The notes beneath the pieces are model-generated. The model made no database searches. It was not told where the DNA came from and saw only the letters and a program-made list of their open reading frames with translations. From Amycolatopsis antarctica (lineage in GTDB: Bacteria; Actinomycetota; Actinomycetes; Mycobacteriales; Pseudonocardiaceae), in contig NZ_NKYE01000007.1 of NCBI RefSeq assembly GCF_002262875.1, positions 62,001 to 126,000 of the forward strand: a DNA stretch of 64,000 bases, read 5' to 3'. A program made the position numbers and the translations under genes. Of the stretch, positions 1 to 9,433 are shown in pieces. Every line of letters begins with the position of its first letter. Positions within the stretch are counted from its first letter, which is position 1.

Positions 1-152
1 GCACGTTACCGAGAAACCCAGATTTTGTGAAGAGTTTTCGCTTTTCCTCGGCGCCCGGACCACCGGGAACGGCGCGGGCGGGCTCTGCTCCGAATGAGTA
101 GCGTGAGTGTTCGAGTTCGACGCCAAGTAACCAATCCGAGGAGGAAACCCAG

Positions 153-527
153 ATGGCGCTGGAAAAGCCCGAGATCGATCGTCCGGATGGCACCCCGCCT
201 ACCGACCTGACGATCACCGACATCACGGTGGGCGACGGTCCGGAGGCGCAGCCGGGACAGACCGTCGACGTGCACTACGTCGGCGTCTCGTTCTCCACCG
301 GCGAGGAGTTCGACGCCTCCTGGAACCGCGGGCAGGCGCTGCAGTTCCCGCTCGGCGCGGGCTACGTCATCCAGGGCTGGGACAAGGGCGTCACCGGGAT
401 GAAGGTCGGCGGACGCAGGCACCTGGTGATCCCGCCGCAGCTCGCCTACGGCGACCAGTCGCCGAGTCCGCTGATCAAGCCGGGCGAGACGCTGGTCTTC
501 GTGGTGGACCTCGTCGGCGTGAGCTGA
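153..527 (+). CDS. FKBP-type peptidyl-prolyl cis-trans isomerase
   Basis: A 124-residue protein that consists of a single FKBP domain, which catalyses cis-trans isomerisation of Xaa-Pro bonds in folding proteins. Family marks are VDVHYVG near residue 39, the FDASWNRG strand, the VIQGWDKGVTGMKVGG core at about 72-87 and the closing GETLVFVVDLVGV. There is no signal peptide, so it should be cytosolic. A strong Shine-Dalgarno (GGAGGAAA) lies about 7 bases before the ATG. It stands alone ahead of the GntR gene. Confidence 0.93.
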   Translation: MALEKPEIDRPDGTPPTDLTITDITVGDGPEAQPGQTVDVHYVGVSFSTGEEFDASWNRGQALQFPLGAGYVIQGWDKGVTGMKVGGRRHLVIPPQLAYGDQSPSPLIKPGETLVFVVDLVGVS

Positions 528-572
528 GGTCTTCGCGGGCGCCCCGTGGCCGGTCCGGCCGCGGGGCGCTTC

Positions 573-609
573 TTGACTTCTTCCCCTGCGCGGCGTGCAA
601 TATATTGCA
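573..609 (+). promoter_or_regulatory. Promoter and palindromic operator of the GntR/acdS operon
   Basis: A perfect 14-bp palindrome TGCAATATATTGCA lies at 596-609 and its last base is the first base of the gntR start codon. TTGACT at 573-578 followed after 17 bp by TGCAAT at 596-601 makes a plausible promoter whose start point would fall at or beside the ATG at 609, giving a leaderless mRNA. The AT-rich palindrome in GC-rich DNA fits an autoregulatory GntR site. The promoter assignment is inference. Confidence 0.6.
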
Positions 610-1304
610 TGCCGGTACCTGAGACGCAGAACGTCTCCCCCCGATCCCTGCTCCGCGACAGCGCGTTCCGCCTGCTTCGCGACGCGATCGTCGACGGCAC
701 CCTGGCCCCCGGGGAACGCCTGCGCGACAACGAACTCGAAAGCTGGCTGGGCGTCAGCCGAACCCCGATCCGGGAGGCACTGGCCCGGCTCGAACAGGCG
801 GGCCTGGTGCGGACCAGGCCCGGCCGTTCGACCACGGTCAGCCCGCTGGACCTCACCCGCACCCGGGAAGCGCAGCTCGTCGTCGCGGCGATGCACGAGC
901 TGGCCGTACGGGAGGCGGTGCCGTTGCTGACCGGCACCGACATCGACCGGATGCGGGCGGCCAACGACCGTTTCGCCGGCGCGTTGCGGGCGGGCGACCC
1001 GGACACGGCGCTGCTCGCCGACGACGAGTTTCACGCCGTCACCGTCTCGGCGGCAGGCAACCAGGCCGTCGTCTCGGTGCTCGGCCAGCTCACGCCGGTG
1101 CTGCGGCGCGTCGAACGGCTGCGCTTCTCCTCGCTGTCCGGCCGCGCGTCGGTTGCCCAGCACGAGCGGATCGTCTCGCTGTGCGGCGCCGGTGACGCCG
1201 AGGCGGCCGCACTGGCGACCCGGGAGAACTGGCACACCCTGCAACCCCTGCTCGACCTGCCGAAACGCCGGGAACAGGGTGCCGGAAAGCAGGACACGGC
1301 ATGA
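609..1304 (+). CDS. GntR-family (FadR/FCD type) transcriptional regulator
   Basis: A 231-residue regulator. A winged-helix GntR domain covers roughly residues 12-75 ([20 protein letters not shown], then [18 protein letters not shown]), and an all-helical FCD ligand domain follows, with metal-ligand-like residues in [14 protein letters not shown] and an RxxQHERIV stretch. The start at ATG 609 was chosen because the HTH follows at the usual distance and the upstream extension looks non-coding. It overlaps acdS by 4 bases (ATGA), so it probably controls ACC deaminase and itself through the palindrome over its start codon. ACC or a related amino acid is a possible effector, by context only. Confidence 0.88.
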   Translation: MPVPETQNVSPRSLLRDSAFRLLRDAIVDGTLAPGERLRDNELESWLGVSRTPIREALARLEQAGLVRTRPGRSTTVSPLDLTRTREAQLVVAAMHELAVREAVPLLTGTDIDRMRAANDRFAGALRAGDPDTALLADDEFHAVTVSAAGNQAVVSVLGQLTPVLRRVERLRFSSLSGRASVAQHERIVSLCGAGDAEAAALATRENWHTLQPLLDLPKRREQGAGKQDTA

Positions 1305-2359
1305 CGGGGCGCGCGACACGGGGTGCCGAGGCGCACGACACGACGGGGACAGACGGGTTCGAACGGTATCCGCTGCTGCTGGGGCCCTCCCCGGTACACC
1401 GTCTCGACCGGCTCACCGCGGAGCTCGGCGGTGCCCGGATCTGGGCGAAGCGGGAGGACCTCAACTCCGCGCTGGCCTTCGGCGGCAACAAGACCCGCAA
1501 GCTCGAGTACCTGCTCGCCGACGCGATCGCCGAGGGCGCGGACACGCTCGTCTCGATCGGCGGGGTGCAGTCCAACCACACCCGCCAGGTCGCCGCGGCC
1601 GCCGCCTACGCGGGCCTGAAAGCCGTGCTGGTCCAGGAAAGCTGGGTCGACTGGTCCGATCCCGGTTACGACCGCGTCGGCAACATCCAGCTCGCCAGAA
1701 TGCTCGGCGCCGACGTCCGCCTCGTCGACGCCGGTTTCGACATCGGCTTCCGGCAGAGCTGGGAACAGGCCGTCGCCGAGATCGAGAGCACGGGGGGTAC
1801 GCCGTACGCGATCCCCGCCGGGGCGTCCGACCACCGGCTCGGCGGGCTGGGCTTCGCGAACTGGATCGCCGAGCTCGAAGCGCAGGAGGCGGAACTGGGC
1901 GTCTTCTTCGACACGATCGTCGTCTGCTCGGTCACCGGAAGCACCCAGGCCGGGATGATCGCCGGCGTCGCCGCCAGTGGGACGCCCCGCCGGATCCTCG
2001 GCATCGACGCCTCCGCCGCACCCGCGCGAACCCGGGAACAGATCGCCAGGATCGCCCGCTCCACCGCGACCCTGCTGGGCGTGCGGCGGGAGATCGCCGA
2101 GGACGAGATCCTGCTCGACGAGCGCTACCACGGCGGCACGTACGGAATCCCGGACCAGGCGACGCTCGACGCGATCCACCGCGCCGCCCGCGTCGAAGCC
2201 ATGATCACCGACCCGGTGTACGAGGGGAAGTCGATGGCCGCGCTGCTCGACCTGGTGGCCCGCGGTGAGATCGGTGCCGACTCGAACGTGCTCTACGCCC
2301 ACCTCGGCGGGCAGCCCGCGATCAACGGCTACACCGCCGTGCTCGGCAACCCCGGCTGA
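1301..2359 (+). CDS. acdS: 1-aminocyclopropane-1-carboxylate deaminase (PLP enzyme)
   Basis: 352 residues. PLP enzyme that opens the plant ethylene precursor ACC to 2-oxobutyrate and ammonia. The PLP lysine lies in [11 protein letters not shown], the nucleophilic Ser in [10 protein letters not shown], and the Tyr-Glu pair in DPVYEGKSM with Leu in LYAHLGG are the residues that separate true ACC deaminases from D-cysteine desulfhydrases. The N-terminus is about 20 residues longer than usual if translation begins at 1301. I kept that start because its ATGA overlap with the regulator implies coupling. Cytosolic. Confidence 0.88.
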   Translation: MTGRATRGAEAHDTTGTDGFERYPLLLGPSPVHRLDRLTAELGGARIWAKREDLNSALAFGGNKTRKLEYLLADAIAEGADTLVSIGGVQSNHTRQVAAAAAYAGLKAVLVQESWVDWSDPGYDRVGNIQLARMLGADVRLVDAGFDIGFRQSWEQAVAEIESTGGTPYAIPAGASDHRLGGLGFANWIAELEAQEAELGVFFDTIVVCSVTGSTQAGMIAGVAASGTPRRILGIDASAAPARTREQIARIARSTATLLGVRREIAEDEILLDERYHGGTYGIPDQATLDAIHRAARVEAMITDPVYEGKSMAALLDLVARGEIGADSNVLYAHLGGQPAINGYTAVLGNPG

Positions 2360-2383
2360 CCGGCGCATCGGTCACCCAGCACA

Positions 2384-2422
2384 GAGAGCGGGGCCGGTCC
2401 ACTGTGGACCGGCCCCGCTCTC
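2384..2422. terminator. Bidirectional hairpin terminator
   Basis: A perfect 19-bp inverted repeat (arms 2384-2402 and 2404-2422, GAGAGCGGGGCCGGTCCAC and its complement) lies between two convergent genes, acdS on + and the surface protein on -. There is no clear T-tract, as is common in high-GC actinomycetes. Confidence 0.8.
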
Positions 2423-2435
2423 GTTCGGAAAGTGA

Positions 2436-3647
2436 TCAGGCGCTGCGACGGCGCTGCAGGTAGAGCGCGCCGCCACCCGCGGCCAGCAGGCCGACGCCGA
2501 TCAGGATCGGCGTCATGATCGAGGCGCCGGTGTCGGCCAGGTCGTCCTCGTTCGAGACCGGCTTCGGCTTCGGCGAGGAGGTCGAGCTGACCGGCGGGAC
2601 GACCGCGCTGTCGGTGGTCGACGGGGCGGGCGTCGTCGTGCTCGGCGGGGTGGTGTCCGGCGTGCCCGGCGTCCACTTCGCACTGACCTGCGCCTTGAGG
2701 TCGCTCTTGTCCGACTTGGCGACGATCAGCGACTGCGCCGGGTCCTTCTTGTAGTCGTCGGCGACGAAGAGGCGGCCGGTGGCGACCTCGGAGTGGGCCT
2801 TGAGCGAAACCTCGCCCTTGCCCTCCTCGGCCTCGGCGGGCACGTCGATCCAGAACTTCACGCCGTCGGTGATGTCTTCGAGCGCGAGCTCCGCACCGGC
2901 CTCGTCGGTGACCTTGACACCCTCGGGGAGGTTGCTGGTGAACTCGGTGATCTCACCGTTGGTCTTGACCTCGAACGGGCCGACCTTGCCGCCCGCCTCG
3001 CCGTCGAGCTCCTTCGGGCCGACCTCGAGCGCCGGGGTCGGCTGGTCGCCGATGCCCTTGTTCGCGTCGCCGGTCAGGTACTCGTAGAGCTTGACGATGT
3101 CCCGGGCGGCCCCGGTCTCGTCCTGGTTGTCCGGCAGCGGGTTCTGCTTGTTCAGGTCCCGGCCGTCGCTGTAGTGCCAGGTCGCGGCCTGGGTGGCGGT
3201 GACGGCCTCCTTGACGTCGAGCCCGTCGTCGAAGCTGATGCCCGCGTCCGCGACCGACTTCTCGATGGCCTTGACGTCCTGTACCGGGTAGCTGTGGTGC
3301 AGCACCCAGTTGATCTTGTCGCGGTGCTTGTTGAACGGCGACTCGGCGCCGGGGTACTTCTCCCACTCGTGCTCGACCATGTCCCGGTCGAAGCGGGCCG
3401 CGACGTTCACCTCGACGCAGTACACCTTCAGCACCTTGTCGCTGTCCGCGAGCTTCAGGTCCATCAGCGTGGTGCCCAGCGGCCCCCTGTCGCCGCCGAC
3501 GTCGATCGAGTAGCCGTTCTCGCCGGCGTCCTTCACGACGCGGCCGCTGGTGGCCTCGGCGCTCGCGGGCAGGGCACTCAACGCCACCAGGGCGGACGCG
3601 CCGACCAGCGCGGCACCGGCTCGCTTCAAGTTTGACCGAACGGCCAT
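2436..3647 (-). CDS. Secreted thioester-domain surface protein with LAxTG sorting signal
   Basis: 403 residues. The order is a signal peptide ending near ALPASAEA, a TQXA/thioester domain, a globular middle, a Thr/Pro/Ser-rich stalk, then LADTG at about 370-374, a hydrophobic helix and an RRRSA tail. KVYCVEVN supplies the Cys and ATQAATWHYSDG the Gln of the internal Cys-Gln ester seen in Gram-positive adhesins. LAxTG is the signal used by class E sortases, and one is encoded at 28.0 kb, so cell-wall anchoring is likely. The start was set at MAVRSN because a good Shine-Dalgarno (AGAGGAG) precedes it; 31 codons upstream lack signal-peptide character. Confidence 0.85.
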   Translation of the reverse strand: MAVRSNLKRAGAALVGASALVALSALPASAEATSGRVVKDAGENGYSIDVGGDRGPLGTTLMDLKLADSDKVLKVYCVEVNVAARFDRDMVEHEWEKYPGAESPFNKHRDKINWVLHHSYPVQDVKAIEKSVADAGISFDDGLDVKEAVTATQAATWHYSDGRDLNKQNPLPDNQDETGAARDIVKLYEYLTGDANKGIGDQPTPALEVGPKELDGEAGGKVGPFEVKTNGEITEFTSNLPEGVKVTDEAGAELALEDITDGVKFWIDVPAEAEEGKGEVSLKAHSEVATGRLFVADDYKKDPAQSLIVAKSDKSDLKAQVSAKWTPGTPDTTPPSTTTPAPSTTDSAVVPPVSSTSSPKPKPVSNEDDLADTGASIMTPILIGVGLLAAGGGALYLQRRRSA

Positions 3648-4107
3648 GTCACTCCTCTTCCGAAGTCGGGAACTGCGAATCCTCCAGTCAGGAAGCCGGC
3701 ACGAAACCGGCCGCCGCTGACCAGAGACGCAATCACGCACAACCGGCGAGTGACCCGAACTTGATCAGCGCGAGCGGACTCTACTCACACCGATTCACGC
3801 GGCTTTTACCAGGTCCCGAATTCACGTTTCGGTGGCGCGAGGAGGAAGATCAGTTAACCCGATCGGGGCAGCGTGTCGCCGTGGATCGACCGCACGGCAA
3901 GGAGTTCGCCGAGACGTAGCCGTAATGTCAAGGCCGTTGCACGAAAGAACTCTCACGTTGAACCCAGCTGCCGGCAGCATTCTTCGCCAACCCGCCGACG
4001 AGCCGGGTGGAACGCGATAAAGGCAACCCTTTCGTCAACTCCGACATATCGGCAATCGCATGCCAACGACAGGCGAAACTGTTCGCAATCGGCGGGAGAA
4101 CGGCCGG
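3648..4107. other. Intergenic, no gene recognised
   Basis: 460 bp between two minus-strand genes and less GC-rich than its surroundings. It should hold the promoter of the surface-protein gene. Short open frames here lack actinomycete codon bias. I see no RNA gene or repeat. Confidence 0.6.
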
Positions 4108-5121
4108 TCAGCGCGACGGGAGCCCGGGCACCTTCGCCCGGAACGCCTCGATCATGATGTCGCGCGACGGGGAATTGAACTCCTGTCCGAGCGTGCGCAT
4201 GATGGAGTTCTCCGTCGGCCGGTAGACACCGGTCTTGTAGTAGAACGCTCCCTCGTAGCTGCCGACCGTGCCGCCGTCCGGCGACTCCTGGCCGATGTAC
4301 TGCGCCCACTTGGTACCGCTCTGCTGCATTTGCTCGGCGGTCTGGATGGAGACGTTGGGCCCGTCCGGTTCCGGCCCGGTGTATCGGTCGTTCGGGTAGT
4401 CGTACTCGTCGGCGAGGCCGCCGATGGAGTGACCGAGTTCGTGGATCGCGATCTGGCCCGCCGACTCGTTCTTGCCCGCGGCCGTGGCGGTGCCACCACC
4501 CGCGCCGCCGTAGGTCGTCGTGTTGCCGAGCGCGATCACCTGGTCGGCCTCGGGCGCGAGCCCGGCGAACTGGCCGGCCTTCGTCTCGTCAACGCACAGC
4601 AGCCGCTGGGTGTCCGGGCTGCCGCCCATGCAGTAGAAGCCCATGTCCAGGGCGGTGTCCACGGAGGACCCGAAACTCGGGTCGTGGTCCACGCCCGCCT
4701 GCGGGGAGACGACGTTGACCTGCCAGACGTTGAAGTACTCGCGGTAGGTGGCGAACGGCTCCACGGCCGCCAGCTCCTCCCACTTCGCCTTGACGTCGTC
4801 GCCGTATCCGGGCAGATCGCCTTCGGTGTAGCCGTCCCCGACGAAGACCAGATCGAAGCGTTCGCTCGACGGGCCGGTCTCCTGCACTGGCACCACCTCG
4901 GCCTGCACCGCGGCGGCGGGCAGTCCGGGACTCGGCGGCCGGACCGGCACCTCGACCTGCGTCATGGTGCCGTCCGGCGAGAACGCCTCGCGCCACTCCG
5001 TCGGCGCGGGCGTCGGCGCTGAGGGCTCGGCGCTGCTCGGCAGGGCGGTCGTGGCGAGCGCCGCACCGGCGACGGCGGCGGCGAGCAGAACCCGACCGGG
5101 GGACTTGATGCGCAGGGTCAC
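4108..5121 (-). CDS. Secreted M64-family (IgA peptidase-like) zinc metallopeptidase
   Basis: 337 residues with an N-terminal signal peptide (cleavage near ALPSSAEP). The metallopeptidase domain begins with DLVFVGDGYT and contains the zinc motif IAIHELGHSIGGLADEY, where the two His and the catalytic Glu of HExxH and the downstream Asp/Glu are intact. The C-terminus has ENSIMRTLGQEFNSPSRD. Peptidase M64 members are extracellular. The substrate is unknown and the gene seems monocistronic. A start at ATG 5121 gives a complete signal peptide. Confidence 0.85.
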   Translation of the reverse strand: MTLRIKSPGRVLLAAAVAGAALATTALPSSAEPSAPTPAPTEWREAFSPDGTMTQVEVPVRPPSPGLPAAAVQAEVVPVQETGPSSERFDLVFVGDGYTEGDLPGYGDDVKAKWEELAAVEPFATYREYFNVWQVNVVSPQAGVDHDPSFGSSVDTALDMGFYCMGGSPDTQRLLCVDETKAGQFAGLAPEADQVIALGNTTTYGGAGGGTATAAGKNESAGQIAIHELGHSIGGLADEYDYPNDRYTGPEPDGPNVSIQTAEQMQQSGTKWAQYIGQESPDGGTVGSYEGAFYYKTGVYRPTENSIMRTLGQEFNSPSRDIMIEAFRAKVPGLPSR

Positions 5122-5824
5122 GAACAGAGCGTAGAAAGTGACGAGTCCGATCCGTAAGGCCCATTCGGCAGGATGGAACTACGGCATTCGGCCCGCGACC
5201 AAAGTCGTATCGAAGTCGCCCTGCGAAAACGGGGTGAACACATCATGACATGAATTCCCGTACGCCCCGGTTCGAGTCCGTCACCACGACCGAACTCGCA
5301 CCACCCTCGCCCGGGTTCCTGGCCACACGGGCAAATCCACCCCGGAGAGATGGCCGACCGAGAGCCGGGAACCCGGTTCGGCGCGGTTCCGGCCGGGCCC
5401 GTCGAAAAGCCCGGCAAATCGCTCTCCGGGACGCTTTGTGTCGAGCCCGGAAAGCGCGACAGACATTCCCGATCGCCATTCTCCGCCCATTAACGGATCC
5501 GGTTGCGCGCGGTTGTTCCGCGGACTGGGCAGACGGACGGCCCCACGGCGGGGCGGCGGGAGTCTCGGCGGCACCCCCGTCCGGACGGCGACGGCCGGCA
5601 GACGACACTCACCGTGATCATCCGGATACGGCGCGGCCGAACACGCCGAGGGCGAAACCGGTCGCCCGGCCGGGCCTACAAGTCGACAAGTCGTGTTGCT
5701 TTCAACGCGCGCGAGTAGCCCAAGCAGGTGATTTCTGTGGGTAGCAACACGCGCTGTGCCGAGCATCACATCAGCCGATTCCGGGCCGAATTTGCTCACC
5801 GAACGTGACGTCCACCGGGCACGA
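5122..5824. other. Intergenic, no gene recognised
   Basis: About 700 bp upstream of the M64 gene and beyond the tRNA terminator. Open frames exist on both strands but are Arg/Pro-rich and without recognisable domains or ribosome sites, so I treat them as non-coding. No RNA gene is seen. Confidence 0.55.
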
Positions 5825-5825
5825 A

Positions 5826-5852
5826 AAAGGCCCCGGGAGTCCCGGGGCCTTT
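5826..5852 (-). terminator. Terminator of tRNA-Leu
   Basis: Inverted repeat AAAGGCCCCGGG (5826-5837) and CCCGGGGCCTTT (5841-5852) with a 3-base loop. Read on the minus strand it is followed by a T-tract, just past the 3' end of the tRNA. Confidence 0.85.
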
Positions 5853-5857
5853 CGTTG

Positions 5858-5940
5858 TGGGCGAGGAGGGAGTTGAACCCTCACGTCCTTTCGGACACAC
5901 GGACCTGAACCGTGCGCGTCTGCCATTCCGCCACTCGCCC
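5858..5940 (-). tRNA. tRNA-Leu (anticodon CAG)
   Basis: On the minus strand an 83-nt cloverleaf starts GGGCGAGTGGCGGAATGG and ends with CTCGCCC plus the discriminator A. The acceptor arms GGGCGAG/CTCGCCC pair perfectly. The anticodon loop is TTCAGGT between ACGG and CCGT, giving CAG. There is a long variable arm, as expected for Leu, and a T-loop GGTTCAACTCC. CCA is not encoded. Confidence 0.95.
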
Positions 5941-6070
5941 GAGCGACTGCGAAAGCTAGGGAAGCGTATCAGGCTGCTTTCACGGGTTTCGCCCACCCCG
6001 CTGTCCAAGGCTCGGAACCCAGATACGATCGGGTCTCGAAGTACACGCGCGAGAGGAGGAGTTGTCCCGC

Positions 6071-7381
6071 ATGGGTCGAGCAAAGCGCTTTGACCGGCGC
6101 CTCGAGGACCTCGTGGGCAACACTTTCGCGCGCATGTTCGGTGGCAACGTCGTCACACAGGAAGTGGCGCAGGCCCTGGAGCGAGAGAGTGAGGACCATG
6201 TTCGTGAGCTCGCCGGTGGCCGGCTGCTCGCGCCCAATCACTACATCGTCTCGTTGGGCGCGGCGGACCACGACCGAATGGCGGGCGACGAACAGCGTGT
6301 CACCCAGGTGCTCGCCGGCGCGGTGGCCGAACACCTCGCCGAGCACGGATGGGACACCTATGGTGACGTCGTAGTTTCGCTCGAGCGCAACGAGGCGCTG
6401 CATACTGGACAGTTCAAGACCCGCTCGTCCGTCGATCCCGACGTCAAACCCAACGACGCCGGTAGCTCAGGACGGTCAGCACGACCCAGCGACGCAGGAG
6501 ACCGAGCAATGAGCCAGCCAGGCGGTTACGGCCAATACGACCAGGGCGACCCCTACGGCCAGGGGCAGTACGGCTACGGCGGACAGCCGGGCTACGACCA
6601 GGGCGGCTACGGCCAGCCCCCCGCACCCGGCGGCTACGACCAGGGCGGCTACGGCGGACAGCCCGGTCACGACCAGGGCGGTTACGGCGGGCAGCCCGGC
6701 TACGACCAGGGTGGTTACGGCGGGCAGCCCGGCTACGACCAAGGCGGCTACGGCCAGCCCCCCGCACCCGGCGGCTACGACCAGGGCGGCTACGGCGGAC
6801 AGCCCGGCTACGACCAAGGCGGCTACGGCCAGCCCCCCGCACCCGGCGGCTACGACCAAGGTGGCTACGGCGGACAGCCCGGCTACGACCAAGGCGGGTA
6901 CGACCAGGGTGGTTACGGCGGGCAGCCCGGCTACGACCAGGGCGGCTACGGCCAGCCCCCGGTACCCGGCGGCTACGACCAGGGCGGCTACGCCCCGCCC
7001 AACTCGGGCGGCTTCCCGCAGCAGGCCCCGCCGGACCCGTACGGCCAGCAGGGCGGCTACGCCCCGCCCGCCGCGCCGGGCGGCAACCGTCAGCTCGCGG
7101 CCAGCCTCCAGCTCGACGACGGCTCGAACCGTTCGTACTCGCTGAAGCAGGGCGGCAACGTGGTCGGCCGCGGACAGGACGCCGACTTCCGGCTCCCGGA
7201 CACCGGCGTCTCGCGTCGTCACCTGGAGATCACCTGGGACGGCCAGAGCGCGACTCTCGCCGACATCGGCTCAACGAACGGCACGACCGTCAACGGCACC
7301 CCGGTGCAGACGTGGCAGCTCGCCGACGGCGACGTCATCCGCGTCGGCCACTCCTCCCTGGTGTTCCGCACCCAGGGCTGA
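6071..7381 (+). CDS. fhaA: FHA-domain protein FhaA (DUF3662-FHA)
   Basis: 436 residues in three parts. The N-terminal DUF3662 domain (about 1-130) has [21 protein letters not shown] and [12 protein letters not shown], close to mycobacterial FhaA. A long Gly/Tyr/Gln/Pro repeat linker covers about 150-330. The C-terminal FHA domain contains [21 protein letters not shown] and DIGSTNGT, the phosphothreonine-binding loops. In mycobacteria FhaA binds phosphorylated partners of the PknA/B pathway such as MviN. ATG 6071 was preferred over TTG 6062 because an AGGAGG at 6054 is 2 bases from the latter but 11 from the ATG. First gene of the signalling operon. Confidence 0.9.
   Translation: MGRAKRFDRRLEDLVGNTFARMFGGNVVTQEVAQALERESEDHVRELAGGRLLAPNHYIVSLGAADHDRMAGDEQRVTQVLAGAVAEHLAEHGWDTYGDVVVSLERNEALHTGQFKTRSSVDPDVKPNDAGSSGRSARPSDAGDRAMSQPGGYGQYDQGDPYGQGQYGYGGQPGYDQGGYGQPPAPGGYDQGGYGGQPGHDQGGYGGQPGYDQGGYGGQPGYDQGGYGQPPAPGGYDQGGYGGQPGYDQGGYGQPPAPGGYDQGGYGGQPGYDQGGYDQGGYGGQPGYDQGGYGQPPVPGGYDQGGYAPPNSGGFPQQAPPDPYGQQGGYAPPAAPGGNRQLAASLQLDDGSNRSYSLKQGGNVVGRGQDADFRLPDTGVSRRHLEITWDGQSATLADIGSTNGTTVNGTPVQTWQLADGDVIRVGHSSLVFRTQG
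6580..7000 (+). repeat. Degenerate tandem repeats coding the Gly/Tyr-rich linker of FhaA
   Basis: Reiterated in-frame DNA coding blocks such as [11 protein letters not shown] and [14 protein letters not shown]. Unit lengths are multiples of three, so copy-number change would keep the frame. Low-complexity linkers of this type are common in actinomycete FHA proteins. Confidence 0.85.
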
Positions 7382-7556
7382 GACCGGGAGAAATCGGCAA
7401 CTCGGCTCCGCCGGCTGGGTGCAACCCCGCGAGTCGGACCCGCCATCCGGGGGTCCGACTTCGACGACGACGGGGTGTCCCGCAGAATTACCCGCGGGGA
7501 CCCGCGGCAAGCCGAACGTCGTGGGTCGCGAAACTAGGCGGGAGCTGACACAACAA

Positions 7557-8021
7557 GTGCCAGAGCTGGTCGTTCAACTGACCAGAGCGGGATTCCTCAT
7601 CCTGCTCTGGCTGTTCGTGCTGGCCGCCCTCCGGGTGGTGCGCTCGGATCTCTACGCCGCGTCCGGTCTCCGGGTGGCGATGCCCTCGCTGCGCCGTGGC
7701 AAGGAGAAGAAGCAGCGCGGCAACAGCAAGATGCCGCGCCAGCTCATCGTCACCCACGGCGCGCTGGCGGGAACCCGCATCGCGCTGGACGGACGGCCCA
7801 TCCTGATCGGCAGGGCGGACGACTCGACGCTGGTGCTGGACGACGATTACGCCTCCACCCGGCACGCCCGGGTGTCGCTGCGTGGCGAGGATTGGTACGT
7901 GGAAGATCTGGGCTCGACCAACGGCACGTATCTTGATCGGGCTAAGGTCACTGCACCTCTCCGAGTCCCACTCGGGGTCCCCATCCGTATCGGCAAGACG
8001 GTGATCGAGCTGCGCCCATGA
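7557..8021 (+). CDS. fhaB: FHA-domain membrane protein FhaB (FipA)
   Basis: 154 residues, like mycobacterial FhaB. One N-terminal membrane helix (LTRAGFLILLWLFVLAALRVV) is followed by a basic linker and an FHA domain with RPILIGRADDSTLVL, YASTRHARVSL and DLGSTNGTYLDRAKV. The start is GTG 7557, because MPELVVQLTRAGF matches the family N-terminus; the frame stays open upstream but is unlike the family. The protein is a phospho-dependent adaptor for cell-division or wall-synthesis proteins. Its stop overlaps the pstP start (ATGA). Confidence 0.9.
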   Translation: MPELVVQLTRAGFLILLWLFVLAALRVVRSDLYAASGLRVAMPSLRRGKEKKQRGNSKMPRQLIVTHGALAGTRIALDGRPILIGRADDSTLVLDDDYASTRHARVSLRGEDWYVEDLGSTNGTYLDRAKVTAPLRVPLGVPIRIGKTVIELRP

Positions 8022-9433
8022 CTCTCGTCCTTCGCTACGCCGCCCGCAGCGACCGGGGCCTGGTGCGATCGAGCAACCAGGACTCCGTGTACGCCGGGCC
8101 ACGCCTGCTCGCCCTCGCCGACGGCATGGGCGGCCACGCCGCCGGTGAGGTGGCCAGCAAGGTCGTCATCGCCTCGCTCGCGCCGCTCGACGACGACGAG
8201 CCCGGTGACGACCTGCTCTCCCAGCTCCGTGAGGCGGTCGGCCACGGCAACGCGGCCATCTCCGAACTCGTCGCGGGCGACCCGGATCTGGACGGCATGG
8301 GCACCACGCTCACCGCCGTCCTGTTCTCCGGCTCCCGGCTGGGCCTGGTGCACGTCGGCGACTCCCGTGCGTACATGTACCGCGGCTCCCAGTTCACCCA
8401 GATCACCCGCGACGACAGCTTCGTCAACGAGCTGCTCGAACAGGGCCGGATCACCGAGGAGGAAGCGGCGGTCCACCCGCAGCGTTCGCTCCTGCTCAAG
8501 GCACTGACCGGGCACGAGGTGGAGCCGAGCCTGACGGTCCGCGAGGCCCGTTCCGGCGACCGCTACCTGCTCTGCTCGGACGGCCTCTCCGGCATGGTCA
8601 GCGACGAGACGCTGGCCGAGGCGATCCAGATCCCGGACCCGCAGGACTGCGCGGACCGGATGATCGAGCTGGCGCTCAAGGGCGGCGGCACGGACAACGT
8701 CACGGTCATCATCGCCGACGTCGTCGACGTCGACTTCGGTGACGACGCGCCGATCGTGGGCGGGGCCGCCGGCGACGGCAGCGACGAGCACACTCCCCAG
8801 GGCGATTCGCCCGCGGCCCGCGCCCGAGCGTTGACGGCTCCCCAGCCGCAGCCGCCGCGCATGGAACCCGCGGAGCCTCCACCCGACCCAAAAGCTAAGC
8901 GCCGCAAGCGGATCCGTTGGCTCGTCGGGCTCGGGCTGGCCATCATCCTGCTGGCTGCGGCGGCGATCACCGCCCGGTACGTCGTGCTGAGCAACTACTA
9001 CGTCGGTGAGGGGCCGGACCAGGAGGTCGTGGTCTTCCAGGGCGTGTCCGGCAGCGCGCTGGGCTTCGCGCTACAGCGCGAGGCCGAGGGCTCCTGTGCG
9101 CCCGGCCAGCAGCTCTGCGAGCCACTGCGGCTGACCGACCTTCGTCAGGACGCGCGCACCACCGTCGCCAACGGCGTGCAGCGCGAGGACCTCGCCGACT
9201 CACGCGAGTACATCGCCCTGCTGCGCAGGGAGATGACGCTCGAACTCTGCCCGGAGCCCGCGCCCGCCCCGCAGCCCGAGCCCTCGCCCGCGCCGGGTGG
9301 CGGGCTCGTCGGCGGCGTCGGTCAGCAGCCGGAGCCGACACCGCCCGCCCCGACCACCTCGGCCGAGCAGCCTCAGCAGGGCGGGCAGCCGGGGGTGGAC
9401 TGCCGCCCGAGGCCGACCTCCGGGGGACGCTGA
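8018..9433 (+). CDS. pstP: PP2C-type Ser/Thr protein phosphatase PstP
   Basis: 471 residues. The PP2C catalytic domain (about 1-240) has the metal-binding residues in SNQDSVY, LADGMGGHAAGE, DGMGTTLTAV, HVGDSRAYMYR, LCSDGLSGMV and GGGTDNVTV. A basic linker, one membrane helix (about 305-330) and a Pro-rich extracellular tail follow. It dephosphorylates PknA/PknB and their substrates at the inner membrane face. Start and stop overlap the flanking genes, so it is in one operon with fhaB and rodA. Confidence 0.95.
   Translation: MTLVLRYAARSDRGLVRSSNQDSVYAGPRLLALADGMGGHAAGEVASKVVIASLAPLDDDEPGDDLLSQLREAVGHGNAAISELVAGDPDLDGMGTTLTAVLFSGSRLGLVHVGDSRAYMYRGSQFTQITRDDSFVNELLEQGRITEEEAAVHPQRSLLLKALTGHEVEPSLTVREARSGDRYLLCSDGLSGMVSDETLAEAIQIPDPQDCADRMIELALKGGGTDNVTVIIADVVDVDFGDDAPIVGGAAGDGSDEHTPQGDSPAARARALTAPQPQPPRMEPAEPPPDPKAKRRKRIRWLVGLGLAIILLAAAAITARYVVLSNYYVGEGPDQEVVVFQGVSGSALGFALQREAEGSCAPGQQLCEPLRLTDLRQDARTTVANGVQREDLADSREYIALLRREMTLELCPEPAPAPQPEPSPAPGGGLVGGVGQQPEPTPPAPTTSAEQPQQGGQPGVDCRPRPTSGGR

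Noticed and set aside
6..1319. Long minus-strand open frame opposite FKBP and GntR
   Set aside because: Arg/Pro/Gly-rich antisense frame without domains. The + strand has two genes with clear families, ribosome sites and codon bias.
5250..5799. Overlapping frames of 164 and 172 codons in the region before tRNA-Leu
   Set aside because: Neither has a ribosome site, domain or signal peptide, and composition is that of antisense-type frames.
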